64,000 nt of DNA from Archilochus colubris (Eukaryota; Chordata; Aves; Apodiformes; Trochilidae). Positions 35,501 through 49,610 of this stretch are shown here, in pieces. Each line of letters starts with the position of its first letter. Positions within the stretch are counted from its first letter, which is position 1. Where the stretch lies: assembly GCA_023079485.1 (NCBI GenBank), contig CM041084.1:125402292-125466291 (forward strand), in the 5' to 3' direction. The position numbers and the translations under genes were made by a program. The notes beneath the pieces were generated by a model. That model did not search any database. It saw nothing but the letters and a program-made list of their open reading frames with translations, and was not told the DNA's origin.

Positions 35501-38500
35501 AGGTGATGCTCATGCTCATTGTAATGCTACAAGTATATCCCCACCAGCAGCAATTTTTGGAGCAAGACAAACATGAGGTTGGGCAGCTGCAAAGCTGGGC
35601 CACAGAGGGAACTCTCCAACAGTTCAGGGAATATGCTAAGTTTTGCTTCCCTTCTTACAACTTCATTTATAGCTGTGCTAATCACCAAACCACTACCAGG
35701 CAACATCTTTGCCCTGAGAGATCATCTCTACTCTGCAGTCTCTATGGGAGTTTAGATGTGTCATGGGAATTGTTCCATGCTTCTTTTGCTTAGTTTTATT
35801 CATGCAAATATTCAATGATGGAAAATACCAGAAGAGGATTAAGATAATCAGTCACAAAAGGAGATACAGTCCAACACACTAACAAGAGTTAGAGAGTCAT
35901 ATTTTGTGTCATAATTTATGATAGAAACTTTACTTTCCATATCCCAATTGTGCTGCTTTTTTGAAAGGCAGACCTAACTAATATGAAAAGTATTTCTTAA
36001 ATAATGTTGAGTTTAATTGCATAAAGAAAGTGTATTCCACACTCTTAAATTATGGATTACAGTCTTCTACTTCAGCAGAGCTATGAGATCATACACTGCA
36101 TTAAATGTTAATTAGGATATTTTCTTTCAGTTCTTCCTTAAATTTAGGGACATGGGAATGAATTCTGCGGAACAACTTGCGGCAAAACTCTCTTCCCTTT
36201 TATCTAGAGTGTAGTGACAGGTGGAGCATCAGTGCACTTGAACAGCATTTTTCTCTGAGTAAAAACTGGATAAAACTGACTTACAAAAAAAGTTCCAGTT
36301 TCAGAAAACATGTCAGGAAGACATCTGAAATAATACACTAAGCTGATAACAGGCTTTTATCTGGTTCTGGGAAATTTGCCTATCATTCTTATGGTATTTT
36401 TAAAAAGGAATTGTTTTGTTGTTTTGTTTTGTGTTTTTAAGAAGCATGGAATGTAGTTTTTATTGTATAGGTAAAGCCACATTACCTTAAACTAAAGATG
36501 TGCAAATCTCACATTTCTTTAAAATACCATTCATCCATGCTCCTTGCTTCTGTGTTAAGTAACAGAAGAAAATATAAGTAAAAATGAGGAGAGCATAGTA
36601 ATTTAATACCACATTATGTAGCTAGACCATTGACAATTAAGTTTAACTAATGGTATGATAAATTTTTAAGCCTACTGATTAGAGGCTCTGTGCCTGAGTT
36701 CTAAACATAGCTGAGCTACTCAGCAATAAATTCAACACATTGAGGGAAGTATTTTGTCCATGACTTTCAACTGTTTAAAAGAACAGCAAAGATACAGTTT
36801 CTGAACCCTTTCTTTACTGGGTTCAGTGGCAACTCAAAGTATTTAATGAGGCGAAATAGCACACAGAGAAGCTATTAAAATAGTCAGTTTTATTAAAAGT
36901 AATGCCAAAGCATCACAGTGAAGTCCACATTCTACACTGATGGTAGAATTTATTTTTACATGTCCACCAGGTAATACCAGGCTTTTTTGAACACCAGAGC
37001 TGAAGAAATCTGAACATATTTCACAAAGCACTATCAATTAGTAATCAAAGCTGGTGCAGGGTCCTGAATCACTTTAGGCCATGGCACTAGCAAGACTGCC
37101 ATCACCTTGGATGATTAATGCAAATGACCAGGATTGATAAATTGATACTATAAAAAAAACTTAAAATATGTTAATCTGATAATAAAATATTACTTAAATG
37201 TTATTGCCTTATATGTAAAAAGAATATATTCTTCTCTTTTAGTACCTACTTTAGACTTACAAATTATCTAACTAATGTTAATGAGATTAGTTTAATGAGA
37301 TAATGGATTTTATCTGTACTGTTGCAATGATATTTCAAGGAATTTATTTAATACACAGGCAATTGTTTTCACTGGTTTCTACAAAGATGCTTTACATTTT
37401 GAATTCATGTTTTATATAAGATTTTTAACATGAAGCTAAGTATAAGCTTATTTGTTTTATTTTGGGGTGGAGTAGATATAATCCATGTAATAACAATACC
37501 CAGATGTTCCAACTGTCAAAAATAATACAAGGAAAAATAAAGAAGTATGTAAACTGCAGATTTCAGCTGTAAGCAACCACCTAATAGCCTTATGTAAAGC
37601 ACCACTCCAATATTTGGAATCAGTTCTCTCAAGAATAACAATATTCCTACAAATGAAGATAAATAAAGCTGATAAACTAATCATTAATTAAAAAAATAGA
37701 AGAATACCCATTGATTAGTCACAGAAAACATGGACTTTAAAATTTCCTGTAGTAAGAAATCTGTGTTTCAGCTTTCTGCTGAAGCCATCAGTGCTTCTAC
37801 ATTACAGTGTTCTATTACTGTGGTATATTTGCCTGATAAAAAATTACAGCTTTTCGTATTTTTTAATCATTAGCTGTCTGACTTCGAATTACATTGTATA
37901 CCTTTACAGTGACTTTGTAAGGTCTTCACATTTTTGTATTCTCCAGACTATAACAGAGTTCTGTATTTACTAATTCATCTTTATTTGCAGCTGGCAGATG
38001 CGAAGATGTTAGCTATGCTCCAGAGACACTGACATGTGACTTCTTGAAATGCAGAGTAGTTACAGTTTTCCCTTTAGCAAACTGTTTCATGCTTTATTTT
38101 CAAGAAATGTGAGTCCCAAAGCAAAATGAGATGAGTAGACCAACTTACTGACTTTTTAAAAAATAAGGATCTAATAACCAACATGCAGCTTTGTACTTCT
38201 AAACAACCTTACCTGGCTAAGGCTTTAGTTTAGTTAATGTTGGTTCTAGTTAAACCAAAAGCAGAATGCAAGGTACAGAGTAATCTCAGCCTCCTCATTC
38301 AGAGTCCTGCCTTGGATTTACAAGCTGGCAGAGCTGTGAAGGGGATCCTTTGGGCTGAGGTTGAAGCTGCAAAGAATGGAGTAAAGGCTGGGCACACACC
38401 TCCTTTGTGAGCACTGATGCTGACAGATGCCACTGGTAGTGTTTCACTGGGTTAGTTCAAGACTCATGTGGACCAATTGTACAGTACCCAACGTAAGGAA

Positions 38501-39480
38501 CATTCCTTTTGCAGAAAGTAAAGGACATGATGCTGTGGCAAAACTGAAAGAGGTGGTGAGTAAAGCAACAAAATATACCTGAACTTCAACCCTCTGACAC
38601 AGACATGCTCCTCACCAAATACATCCAACAGCTCGTGTGTAATACTTGCTTAGTGCTGTTGTACAGGAAGGGGTCATAAGATGAGTTATTGTAAGGATCA
38701 AAACCATACAAAAATACACCAGGGCCAGGGAAAAAACTATTTGAAATACTCCCCATTTTCAATGTGAACAGTGATTTAGTCAGTGATAGTATGAATTAAT
38801 CTTCCCTCCTTAAGAAGAAAAATACAAGTGCTTCTGAGTTGTGCCCATGCATGTAATGGTTCTCTGTTCTAAAGTACATGCACATAAATCATCTTTCACA
38901 GACTACACTTTTAAAAATTACACTCACTGGTAAAAATTTCTTCAAAATCTGATGTGTCAAACCAAACAGTGTACACTTGATATATTACCTTGCCCTCCAG
39001 TATTCCAGATTTTCTTCAGTCTTGCAGCAGATAACACTGCTAGAAATAAAAATAACTTCCGTATATTCTGCTTAAATTCCCTGCCTACAGGTATGTCTCA
39101 AAACCCTACACTGCATACATGCATTTTGGATTGGATATGTGTAATCCAAGTACAATAACAATCCATAAACAAATTATACATCAGTTAAAGGTTGGAAACT
39201 GACATTATGCTATGAAAGCATATTGTTAAAAATGAAAGAGCAAAATTGTTCCAATGTAAATAAAATATCATAAAAAAAAATATTACCAACTTACAGAATT
39301 ATTATTCTCTTATTTTCTCTTACTAACCATTGACAAAATGTGGGTATCCAACATGAACAGAGATAAGTAGCAGAGCCTTAAGAAAAGCCCAAGCAAACTG
39401 GTCTCTCTACTAGCTAGTGAGAACCCTCAAGCACATCAGTATATGCCGGCAGATGCCACCTTACTGCTCTCCTCAGTTAC
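29511..39480. other. Single-copy non-coding sequence
   Basis: Nearly 10 kb with no supported gene, RNA gene or mobile element. Frames at 29,743-30,368 on the minus strand are hydrophobic but have no recognisable domain and no splice context. CA-rich sequence occurs near 34,170-34,205 and a G/T-rich run near 36,410-36,440. Confidence 0.5.
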
Positions 39481-39591
39481 TCCCTAGAAGCCTGTTGCTG
39501 TGGTTTTTTTTTCTTCAGCAGAGCTAAATAATTCATCAGGGCATGGCATTTTGTGAGCAGGCCAGACTGCAGGCATCAGGCCAAGACCAAG

Positions 39592-39605
39592 GTCGCCATG
39601 GAGAC
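39592..39605. promoter_or_regulatory. RFX X-box-like motif
   Basis: GTCGCCATGGAGAC resembles the palindromic RFX site GTTGCC(N)GGCAAC but has mismatches in the second half site. It is a motif match only. Confidence 0.25.
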
Positions 39606-42207
39606 CTACATGCAGCTTCATCCTTCCTTTGCTGAGAGAGTGCAAGAAAAATGGCATCAGCTGAGCAGCCGTGCTCGTTTCAGCAGTGAACAATAGGTGT
39701 AATAAAAAGAAAAGGAAAAAAAAACCCACAAAAAACCCAAAATAAGGGTATAAAAGCATCTGCTGTAACTGCATTGAATGATTTAAAGGAAAAATGAGTC
39801 ATTAAGCACTGATACAATTATTATTTTACATGAGAGAAGTACTAGCATATCCTCCTGTTATTAGTAAGAGCTACTGCTGCTTTCCAAACAGATTATTCTC
39901 TACATTACAGGTGGCAAAATATTAAAGATACATGCTCTTTAGAACTCATTTTTGTTACTGAAATACAGTTGTAAGGGTAAAATGAAATCCTAACACAGAA
40001 ATAACATTTATTGCTTCAATTTATTTTACTCCCTATATTACATATAGTTCCTGCAAAATACTGATTTTCAGAGTTCTTCCTCTATTTTTTATAAAGACAG
40101 GTGCATGTATTATCTAAACCTAAAAACAGTAGTCAGAAATGAAGAACATTAAATCAAACAGGAAAAATGCTTTTGAACTGTGCTTATTGGAAGTTGATTT
40201 TATTTCTCAATTAATGTTTGTCATTAAGATGAAACTAGCATTTTTGTATGCTTTATCAGTGAAAAGTGAAAATCTGTTCTAAAATATTTACAGTAGATCA
40301 GCTTAACTGTATAACCAGGATTATTTCTTTTTTTCCTGCTGAATATTGCTGTTCTTTCACTATCTTGCTCTCCAGGCACCTATTATTAAATATTATAATA
40401 TTTTATTACCCAAAACCACCTGTAAAGTGAGGGCCTGGTCATGTTTTTATTGGATATAAAGGACAAACCCTCTGCAACCTCCTAAAATAAAATTCTTGAT
40501 TTTTTTTTTCTCAGTTCTAAGCCTGTTTATTCCAGAAGCCATAGAAAACCACTCCCTCTAGCACATTCCTACTTTCTCAAGCTTACACATTTATTGGAAA
40601 AAGTGATGCTGTAGAATGCTGACATCACACAAATACAACATAGTATTATATATACAACCTTTGCAAACCACAGTGTGCTCTCTATAGGTGATAATGGGAA
40701 AATTTACAGTATGAGACCACAAGCACATAAATCAGAGGACCACATGACTTCTGTGTGGCAACCCTGAAATGTGAAGAGGAGCATCTCTGACTACTTGCCC
40801 TGCAAGGTCCCTATAGAGCCTCTTGCCATCTTCACCATACACTCCTGTCGGGCTGCAGAGCTCTGAATCTAGTACAAACTAATCCCTTTAAATTTTTTCT
40901 CTATGATTGCCAATCTCACCCTCTGCTTAGGCTCTATGCAATATTCTTGTCTTCCACTTCCTCACCCAGATTTTTGTTTTTCTGAAAACTGTATTCAGAG
41001 TATGGATATAGTGTATATAATAGACCTCTTCTGATTTCCAGTACTCCCACATTCTCCACATTCAAATAAAGCTTCATAAACAGAATCCCCTTATTCTGCT
41101 GCTGAGTCCTCTTTGGCAATACCATGTATGTAAGCCTAGAATTTGAGACTAATGTCTACCAAGGTAAAGCTGACAGATAGGAACTGCAAATCAGTGCATT
41201 TCTTGAAAAAAATTGAGTCAGATACAAGTCAGGCAACCTCTGATCTCAGAACCACAAGGCCTAATTCAAATCCTAATCCACCCACCAAGAACAATTATAT
41301 TGATGTTTTGTCTTTGCTGTATAATTATGGGGGAGATAAAAGAGTTAAAAATCAAATAATTTTAGAGAAGTTGAATTGTTGGGGTTTTTTCCAGAATAAT
41401 ATTTTGGAATCAAATGATCCAGAAATCCAGGTAGTAACATGTGACTGACTCTTACTGTCACTTATTTTCTGGAGAGAAGGCATGGGGGACATGTTTTCAT
41501 TATCTGTTCACACAGAGAACAAAAGTTCCCTTGTCTAGAAAGGCACAAGTAAATAATAAAAAAAAATTCTCTATGGATGCTGTGAAGCACTCTCTACAGA
41601 AAATCAAATCAAGTACAGATCTTTTGCTCAATTATGAAATATTTTTTTAAAAAAATCAAATATTGAAGCCTTGCAGGTCAAGTAAGGATATCATGATCTG
41701 TTGCTGGAAGACCAAACTCCACTATGGGGGGAAGGCAGACCTCCAGGTGGAGTTTTCATTCGTGATGATCTAAGTGCAGCTTTCTAAACCAGCTGGCCAT
41801 TACATTTATTTTCCATTGCATTTGACAGGTCTGGTCTGCCTCCAAGGCTGCACACAGAATCGCCTGAGTATCACGGGGCTGAAGACCTCATTACAAATGT
41901 GTAAAAAATCCAGATATGGTAACAGAAACACCAGCAAGTGTTGGACAGCTGAGGAAACACACTAAATGATTATGATACCCACAGTGATTTCAATGGTCTA
42001 GAAGAGAGTTACTTTGGATTCAGCCTCCATGTAATGCCACAGACAGGCCTTTTATCCCCTCCTGAACATACATAGCTTAAAGAGGTACAATTCATCTGCT
42101 TTAAACTGATACATTGCTTCAGAATACTTCTCTTACACTCTCCAAACCCTTGCAGCTACTGATGTTAATAAATCTCCTTGAATTTTACAAACTGTTACTA
42201 GTAAATA

Positions 42208-42245
42208 GAAAAAGAGAAAAAAGAAAGAAAGAAAGAAAAAAAAAG
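42208..42245. repeat. A-rich (AAAG)n microsatellite
   Basis: A short imperfect run of AAAG units flanked by A runs. Confidence 0.85.
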
Positions 42246-43801
42246 TGGAGAAAAATGTAGCTTAATTTGCTTCATTCCTAAAATGAGCAATGAGTTTGTT
42301 GACACATTTTTCCTTTCAAACACAGCATAAGTGGACATGGGGAAAAGTAGAAAAAGAACAATTACCATAAAAACTTGCTAAAAATACTGTTACAGATGGG
42401 ATCAGTGAAAGCTGAGTGTATATGTTGTAGAAACAAATTAAATAAAGAAAAATTACATTTCCTGACATACAGTTTCTTCTTTTGTTAACATGATTATGTG
42501 GGAGACAGAGGACATTGAAAATGGTTCTTTTGGACTTGGTTTTTAGCTACTGACCTGCTTTTTCAATTTTCTATGCACAAGTCCTGCAGTGGACATAAAT
42601 GCTATTTACAGAGCTTTAGATCATTTTAACACTGAAGAAGATAGAGAAATAATTCTTCACATGAGTTGCACTAAATTTCACATTGTTCCAAAGCCATTTC
42701 CTCTTTTTTCTGTATGCTCTTAGGGGGAAGGAAAACGTACAAGCTCTTGTCCTCTGCCATGGGAAGCCACATCTTTAGACAGAGGGAGGCCATTTTCTCT
42801 TTTCTTTGCTGTTGCTTGGGACTCCTTCCATCTCCTGGTTCCTTTAGCATCCCTTATGTAGTGCACTGTTAGTTATTTGATCCACGTATCTTCTTATCCT
42901 GTGTAGCCCTTGCAGTGAGCATGGCTTAGGTGATGATGGTGTACAACAGATTTTTAAGCTCATTATTAGGAGAATGTTTGACATAACTAACTGACAGTGC
43001 TTTTCCAAAGATATTAATCATGGTGTCTGATTCTTGCTCTTGAGGTGGTGTTTGGGCGGATTAACTGACATCAGCTTTCACATCTGCATATGTATGATAG
43101 GCTAACAAAAGCATCCTAGACAAATCTCATTTGATGAAGTAAGAATGCATACCTTTGTCAAAGGTTTGTTGAAGTTTCACCAGGCTAGAATGGGACAAAC
43201 ATACTAGTACCAACTAGCATGAAGCACTGTGGTTCATTTTTAATCCCACAGACCACATTTTCACACATCCCACTTATATTTGAAGCAGAATGTATGTACA
43301 CCTTAATGACTTTATAAGCAAATACCAGATAACTCCTACAGCATGTGATCCTAAGGATGCTGAGTTTTATACAATAGGACGTTTTAACAAAGAGTGAACA
43401 TGTCTAGAATGTGAAAGGAACAGAGACCAGAGAATCAGAGGGAACAATACAACTGTGCTGGAGTGACTGAAAAGACTCTCTGGATTGACTGATGATTAAA
43501 ATTTTCAAGCATGTATATACAAGTTTCAAACACATGTCCTGTGAAGTGCTACAGAAAGTGAAGAGGTAATTCTTTTAAATAGCATTATCACTGTGCAAAT
43601 TGCTTTGCCAATATTTGTCAAGCATTTTGAACATGGGCACATTTATATGCAGTAATAATAAAATACAGTTATATTTAGCTGCTAGGTGACTATGAAGGCA
43701 AGTCCAGACTACCACCACAACTTCATCTTGACTCTCTGTATTTCCTTCTATGCACTTAGGAATCATGGACACCTATGCTTTGGTTCCACTATTTTAATTG
43801 C

Positions 43802-44110
43802 TGTGCTGGTTTTGGTTGGGATAGTGTTAGTTTTCTGCACAGTAGCTGTAGTTTGTGATGAAAACAGTGAACAAGGGGTTACATTTGGAGTGATGTCATT
43901 TGTCTTCCTAAGTAACTGCTATGTGTGATGGAGCCCTGCTCTCCTGGGAGTGGCTGAACACCTGCCTGCCCATAGGCTGTAGTTTTCTCTTTACCTCCTT
44001 TGCCTTAACACGTGAGCTTTCTCATTCTTGTCCTGATTCTCTCCCCCACCCCACTGGGTGGAAAGTGAACCAGCAGTTAGTAAAGGATCTCCCCGTGGTC
44101 TCTAACCAAA
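43802..44110 (+). mobile_element. ERVL-type LTR remnant
   Basis: The sequence begins TGTGCTGGTTTTGGTTGGGA followed by 'tagtgttagttttct', the usual start of a very common avian ERVL LTR. It later carries 'ggagccctgctctcctggga', 'ggctgaacacctgcctgccc' and 'gattctctcccccacccca', all in the order I know for that LTR. The middle appears shortened, and the final 'accacg'-type end is not clear. No internal retroviral coding sequence is attached, so it is a solo or broken LTR. The flank 'attgc' is present on the left but I could not find it on the right. Confidence 0.65.
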
Positions 44111-45176
44111 AGGAGTAAAGTGATGTAGGTCTGGGTCTACTCAAATAAAGTTTCTGTACTCAAATATGGGGCTTTGGGGTCAGATATAGCACTCTATAAC
44201 TGTTATTAAGAGCCCAAGATACTTATCTGTACCTAGCAGGCTGAGCAGGTAGAATCAATGGTTGTTGCAGGATTTCTGTGTTTCACTTTGTACTGTAGTA
44301 CAGATACACCTGGCATATCACAAACAGTATCACAGAACTGTCTGTCATTATAATTGTCACAGGATGTAGTTTGAGCAAAAATGCCAGGTCAAAGTAGCAA
44401 TATTTGCTTGTTCTGCTAGTGATCATTCCTGCTAATTTTGAGAGAGAATAATTTCAAGTTGATGAAGAAATGATGACAAACATAAAAATAATTGTAGGGA
44501 TCTGGTATATATCTAGCTGGTACATACAGGTAAGTTAAACAGATTGATAATAATTTGCTGTCTTTTTTCTGTAAGTGGCTTAAACTGAGGCATTGTTTTG
44601 AAAACTGTCAAGCACCTTACTTGAAAGATCCCTAGCTATGACTCATCAGGTTCAAATACGCATTGCCACATTTGATATTTTGCTATATTTCACCATTTTA
44701 TAAATAAAATAACAGAAATAAGCCTTAATGACTGATTTTGTGTTTTGTCAAGCACAAACGAAACATTTCTGTTAAATTATCAGCTGTATTATCATCCTGC
44801 AAGCAATGTTCCCCTGAATTATAGTTATCTCATAACCTGCAATGTTCAACCAATACCACTGATGTTAGCAAAAGTTAATCCTGGGACTGAAGAGCACAAA
44901 GCAAAAGCAACATGAAAGATCCTGGCTGGTGACCAGGGATTCCACAGCTTCAGATATATTCCCCATGTACTTGAACTGAAAGCATTGTAAGAGAAGTGCT
45001 CCAGGTGAAACCACAGTCACACACAGGTCAGAGTAAAACTCCCATTAATTTCAGTCAGGACACAATTTCACTGTAGGAACTTCATTGTTGCTAGTCTTGC
45101 TGTTTCTTTCAATATCCTTTCTTCTACTTTGAATAAAGAAGTGAAGTTTAAAAGGAGAGAGAAAGCACCATCTGCT
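44111..45176. other. Single-copy non-coding sequence
   Basis: No gene or recognised repeat. Confidence 0.5.
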
Positions 45177-45206
45177 ATATTTTTACATAAAATATTTTTA
45201 CATAAA
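45177..45206. repeat. Two-copy 15-bp tandem duplication
   Basis: The unit 'atatttttacataaa' is present twice without mismatch, directly next to the old CR1 remnant. Confidence 0.9.
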
Positions 45207-45480
45207 GAACAAGGGAGGATCTGAAGAACTGCAATCCAATAACTCTGACTTCATTTTTAGGACAGAAATTGGAAATGCTTGCTATAGTCTCATTACAGCC
45301 TTTAAAAACTGAGTGCTGCATAGACCAGCCAGAGTAACTCAAACTCATTAAAAAAATACACATGGCAAATTTACTGTATGTGACACAATGAATGTTTTAT
45401 TTATCTTGATTTCAAATCAGCTAATGCAGTATCACGTAGCAATTTCACCTCTAAGGTCAGACACGAGAAAAGCTGCTCAA
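45207..45480 (+). pseudogene. Old CR1 reverse-transcriptase remnant
   Basis: The plus strand keeps traces of CR1 ORF2. 'gggaggatctgaagaactgc' followed by 'aactctgacttcatttt' resembles the block before the RT core. 'ttatttatcttgatttcaaa' followed by 'gcagtatcac' lines up with the codons for the RT motif around Y-L-D-F-S-K-A-F-D-T-V-S-H. Multiple stops break every frame. The right end is uncertain and similarity may continue weakly to about 45,650. Confidence 0.4.
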
Positions 45481-48400
45481 TGAGACTAAGAACTAGCTTA
45501 AAAAAGAATGGGAGGTGTCAGATCAAGAGAAAACATTTGACTTGTGTAGGTCTAATAAGCACAATAGATACCAATAGCTTGATTTTGTTTACATGGTTTA
45601 CACTGAAGATTGGGTGTCAGAGGAGGCTAATAAGATCAGTGACAAAAAGCTACTTCAGGTTTTTCCTTTTCAAGACACAAATGGTCTGGCTTCTCTAAAC
45701 ACAGTTCACAGTAGCAGGCTTTCCCAGATCAAGGCTAAAGTCGAGGTTGAGCTTTATAGAGAGAAATGGAAAGGAAAAAAAGCAGAGGAAGGCTCATTTT
45801 TCCTCATAGAAGTACTACTTTGAATGTGATCTTAAAGGTTAATAATGCCAGATCATTGCAAATACAGGAGTTCAGATGGCTGACAGGACACAACAGAAGT
45901 TGATCATTCCAGCTCAGTTTCCAGAAATACAGTTCAGATCAATTCTCAGAGGCATTCTTACTTGACAGTCCAGTGAAGGTGCCTTGGAAAGCTCTCTTGA
46001 CTTACCTCACTTTTAGCATGGGAAAATCCAAGCACTAGTAGCTTCTTCTGCCTGCATCACGTCCCACCATTCAACCATCTGCATCTTACAAAGGGGCCTT
46101 TGGCTTTTCTCACAAAAGGGGACATATTTTCCGAAAAAAAATTTAATCAACCCTGAGACTTTACCCAGAGATACAGAACTGACTATGAGGCAACATCATA
46201 ACATTTGCATCATCCATGATCTTCCACCTTAATGGAAGTTTCTAAGGAAGAACTGCAAACATAAAATCTGATGGGAAGCATTTCATGAGAGCCAACTGCA
46301 TAGGTCATGATCAGAGGCAGCAATGTTTCTGCTTCAGATGACTGTTCTCCCCTTGGAGACCCAGGTGCTGCTTTCTTCAGCTCAGTTTTGATCAGCTTTG
46401 GTACAGCACCAGGGGGTAACTTGCCCTGACACTCACCAATGTAGAGACAATGATAGGAAAAACATAACTTAGCTCAATAGTTTGTCAAAGTAAGTAAAAA
46501 TCAATAAAACCAGGATCATAAGAAAGTGGAGATTCCAAAGAAATACAATGCTGGGCAGACAAACAAGGTGTCGACCCTCAATCTAATGTATGCAACAAAT
46601 GGCAATATTATTGCAGGCTCTTGAAGGCATATCTTCTAGATAAAACCTGACTGGGCCCTGAGGCAGTACAACATTATGACCCAACTACCTTGATCCTCAA
46701 ATCTGGTAAACTTGTCCTTCAACTGTAGAAGAGTCTGGGGATGACCTTTGTCTGTGGTGCTTGGATGATGCAAGTAAAAAGAAAATATTGATATGTAAAA
46801 CCAAATTAAAAAAAAAATCACTTTTCCAACAGTGTCTTCCGCCCTTTTTTTTTTAAGAAAAACTGCAATGAATGAATAACAAGGATATAGATGTTTCAGA
46901 CCTTTCCCCTTCCCATCTTATCCGAACAGAACAAATCACCAGAGCAAAGAGGGACAAGTCAGGATGAGTCTATTTAAGAAAAGACTGGTCATGTCTAAAT
47001 TAAATGTGTCTGAGACCATTCTCCAGCACAAAAAAATTATAGGCACAGCAGCTCACCTCCATACTGTTAAACACACTGAGTGTCTGAATTCAAATCCCTC
47101 AGGAGGTTGTCCCTGGTCTGTAAAAGTACTAGCTGGTCCATACTGAAAACACACCTGAAAATATTGCATAAACAATTGTGCAGAAAATATGTCAGGGTAG
47201 ACAGATGAATTTAGCACCTGAAGATTTCTCTGGTGTTGCTTAGCTTACCAATAAAGACAGAGATACTATGATACTGAATTTTAAAATTTTTGAAATTTGT
47301 GTTGGCTTGAAACTTTACTTTACTTATTTACTTATTTACTTTATTTACTTATTTGGTATCTTGTGTCAGGCAAATCAATAGGTGAAATACACAGAAGTTT
47401 CACACAATTCAAAAGCTTATCCAAAACCTTTCAGTTGTGCTGGAAGTTTCACAACATAATTAAAGATACTGAAGATTTACAACAGTTTCAGTTTGATCTG
47501 TATAATCAGCACTTTTACATAGAGGTCTCCAGAAAATCCACAAAACCAGTTCTATTTATCCTGACGCTTTATCCATAACCACAGTCAGATATCTTTCAAA
47601 AATATTCCAATACTGTGTTCATTCAGCATAAACCCATGAGGCCTAACTTGAAACTCATAGCAATCTCAAAGGATCCCCTCTTATACAGACCATACTTCAT
47701 CTTATATAAGACAAGGGTTTTATGATCATTTGGGACTGCACTTCAAATGCTTTTGTGTCTCCAGCATTAATGTGATAAAGGTTTTACTTCTGAGCTGGAC
47801 ACAATGAGTTAAATTCATCCCACTATCTTTAGAGAGATCCTTTTTGGGGCTACACCTCAAAAACTGAAACTAACCCTATTAATACAAGCAAAGAGTAATG
47901 CTTGAAGGGATTACTTCCTCTGTTCTTTCAACACTGAGGGCCACAAAATCCACTGAATGTATCTGACATATAACAGTGTGTTTATGTTTAGTTCCTATTT
48001 TGAAATTCATGACTTGCTGTCTCCTTTCTACTCAAGCCATGTTTTCTGAATCACAGGGAAGAAACATGGTGGGTGATTTAAAATATAGACACACACTCCT
48101 TATATATAGATGTCTAAAATAATACTGAACTCCATATTTGTATTCATGAACAAGCAGAATCTCTACTGCCAGGTCTTCCAAAAGCCATCCCCTGATTTTC
48201 AGTTCCTGACTCACTTGTGAAATCAATCAATATGGGAATTCTGAAGTTTACATTTATATCGTTAGGAAGCCCACTGTCTATCCTGTCATGTCACCCCCTC
48301 TCCAATCAATATATATTGAATATATATCAATCACTGGCATTTGGCTCTTGAAAATATTATCTAAGCAGTCAACTACTAAGCATTACTGTCTTCTTAAATT

Positions 48401-49610
48401 TCATGTATCTCAAAGTAAAACAAAATAAAAAACTAAAGCAAATTATAAGAATACAAAAAGAAAAAGCATCTGATTACATAGGAGGGAGGATTTGTATTAT
48501 CTTAATACTAATACAAAAATTCATTTATATTATTTAAATATTATTATCTAAATTCAGCTTAGTTTACAAATAGTTGTTCGTTTATGACTAAAAGTACACA
48601 TCACTACTAATATTTGTATTGTTAATATACTGCTTTTGGAGGTTTAATCTTGAACCTTAAGGACACTATTCCTTTCTCATTATAACTCTCTCTCTAGGAT
48701 GCTAGAAAAACACCAAGAGTACAAAATCACAAACTTAGTTTAAAAGCAGTAAAATCTATACTTTCTACTTCTATTAGAAAAACTGCACTACAAATAAAAA
48801 ACAGATTTCTGGAGAAGCACCCAGTGCCTGCTGATGCAGAAAACCAGTGGCCTCAAAGAATCAGTAGAATCAAACTTCAGCTCATCCCATGGTCAAGAAA
48901 ACAGTGATGCACAAGGACAGCCAGTTAGCCACTGTTAAACAGTTTAATGGTGTTATGCAAGTTAAATAATGTTAGTAGTCATCATACAGTGAAAAACAGT
49001 GTTTGTCAGCAGTTGGAAGGACTCTGACCTTTTGAAGTAGAAAGCTTTAACAGCAGCAAAAATAGCAGCAAATACAATTTTGAAGACAATCAAAACTGAA
49101 AAGAGGCACTGTAGAATAAAGATAGGCTTCACCTTAAAATTTGGTGTTTCCTGAAGACTTGGCCTATTGGATATAATGAAAATGTTCAGTTTCTTCTTTA
49201 ATTCTGAATTTCTCATCCTTGTCTCGGGAAAAAATAAAAAAAGACAATCAAAACCTTTCCAAAAGCCTTTTTTTGATTTTCAAACCAGTCCTGTTGATTC
49301 CTGAAGCCTTATTTACTATTATCAGCATTGAGTTGAGTGCTACTGGGAAAAGAGATTCTCACACATTATGTCTGAATAGTGCAAGTACAAAAAAGCAAAG
49401 TGAAGAACTCATTTGACGCAATATAGTCCCTGTTTTTGTCTAATCAAATAAATTCTTAAGGTAGACAAACTAATACAGAGGAATAACCATTACAGACAAC
49501 AGCTGCCACTAGAGCCACTTGCCCTACTGAATGAGGAAACTTACTGAGGGTATTGAAAGGAATCTAGTCCATTGCAGGTGGTGAGAGAAGTCATATTATG
49601 TAATCTCTTT
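45481..49610. other. Single-copy non-coding sequence
   Basis: No gene was recognised. A TTTAC/TTTA simple repeat lies at 47,313-47,354. A weak tRNA-like pattern near 47,038-47,100 was considered and not accepted. Confidence 0.5.
47313..47354. repeat. (TTTAC/TTTA)n low-complexity repeat
   Basis: Alternating TTTAC, TTATTTAC and TTTA units. Confidence 0.85.

Larger units (their letters stand above)
39481..43801. other. Single-copy non-coding sequence
   Basis: No gene was supported. An (AAAG)n-like run lies at 42,208-42,245 and an RFX-like motif at 39,592-39,605. The interval around 39,420-39,720 is less AT-rich than its surroundings. Confidence 0.5.

Noticed and set aside
47038..47100. tRNA-like pattern ('taggcacagcagc' and 'aattcaaatccc')
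   Set aside because: The A-box needs an insertion, the B box is imperfect and no acceptor or T stem pairs.
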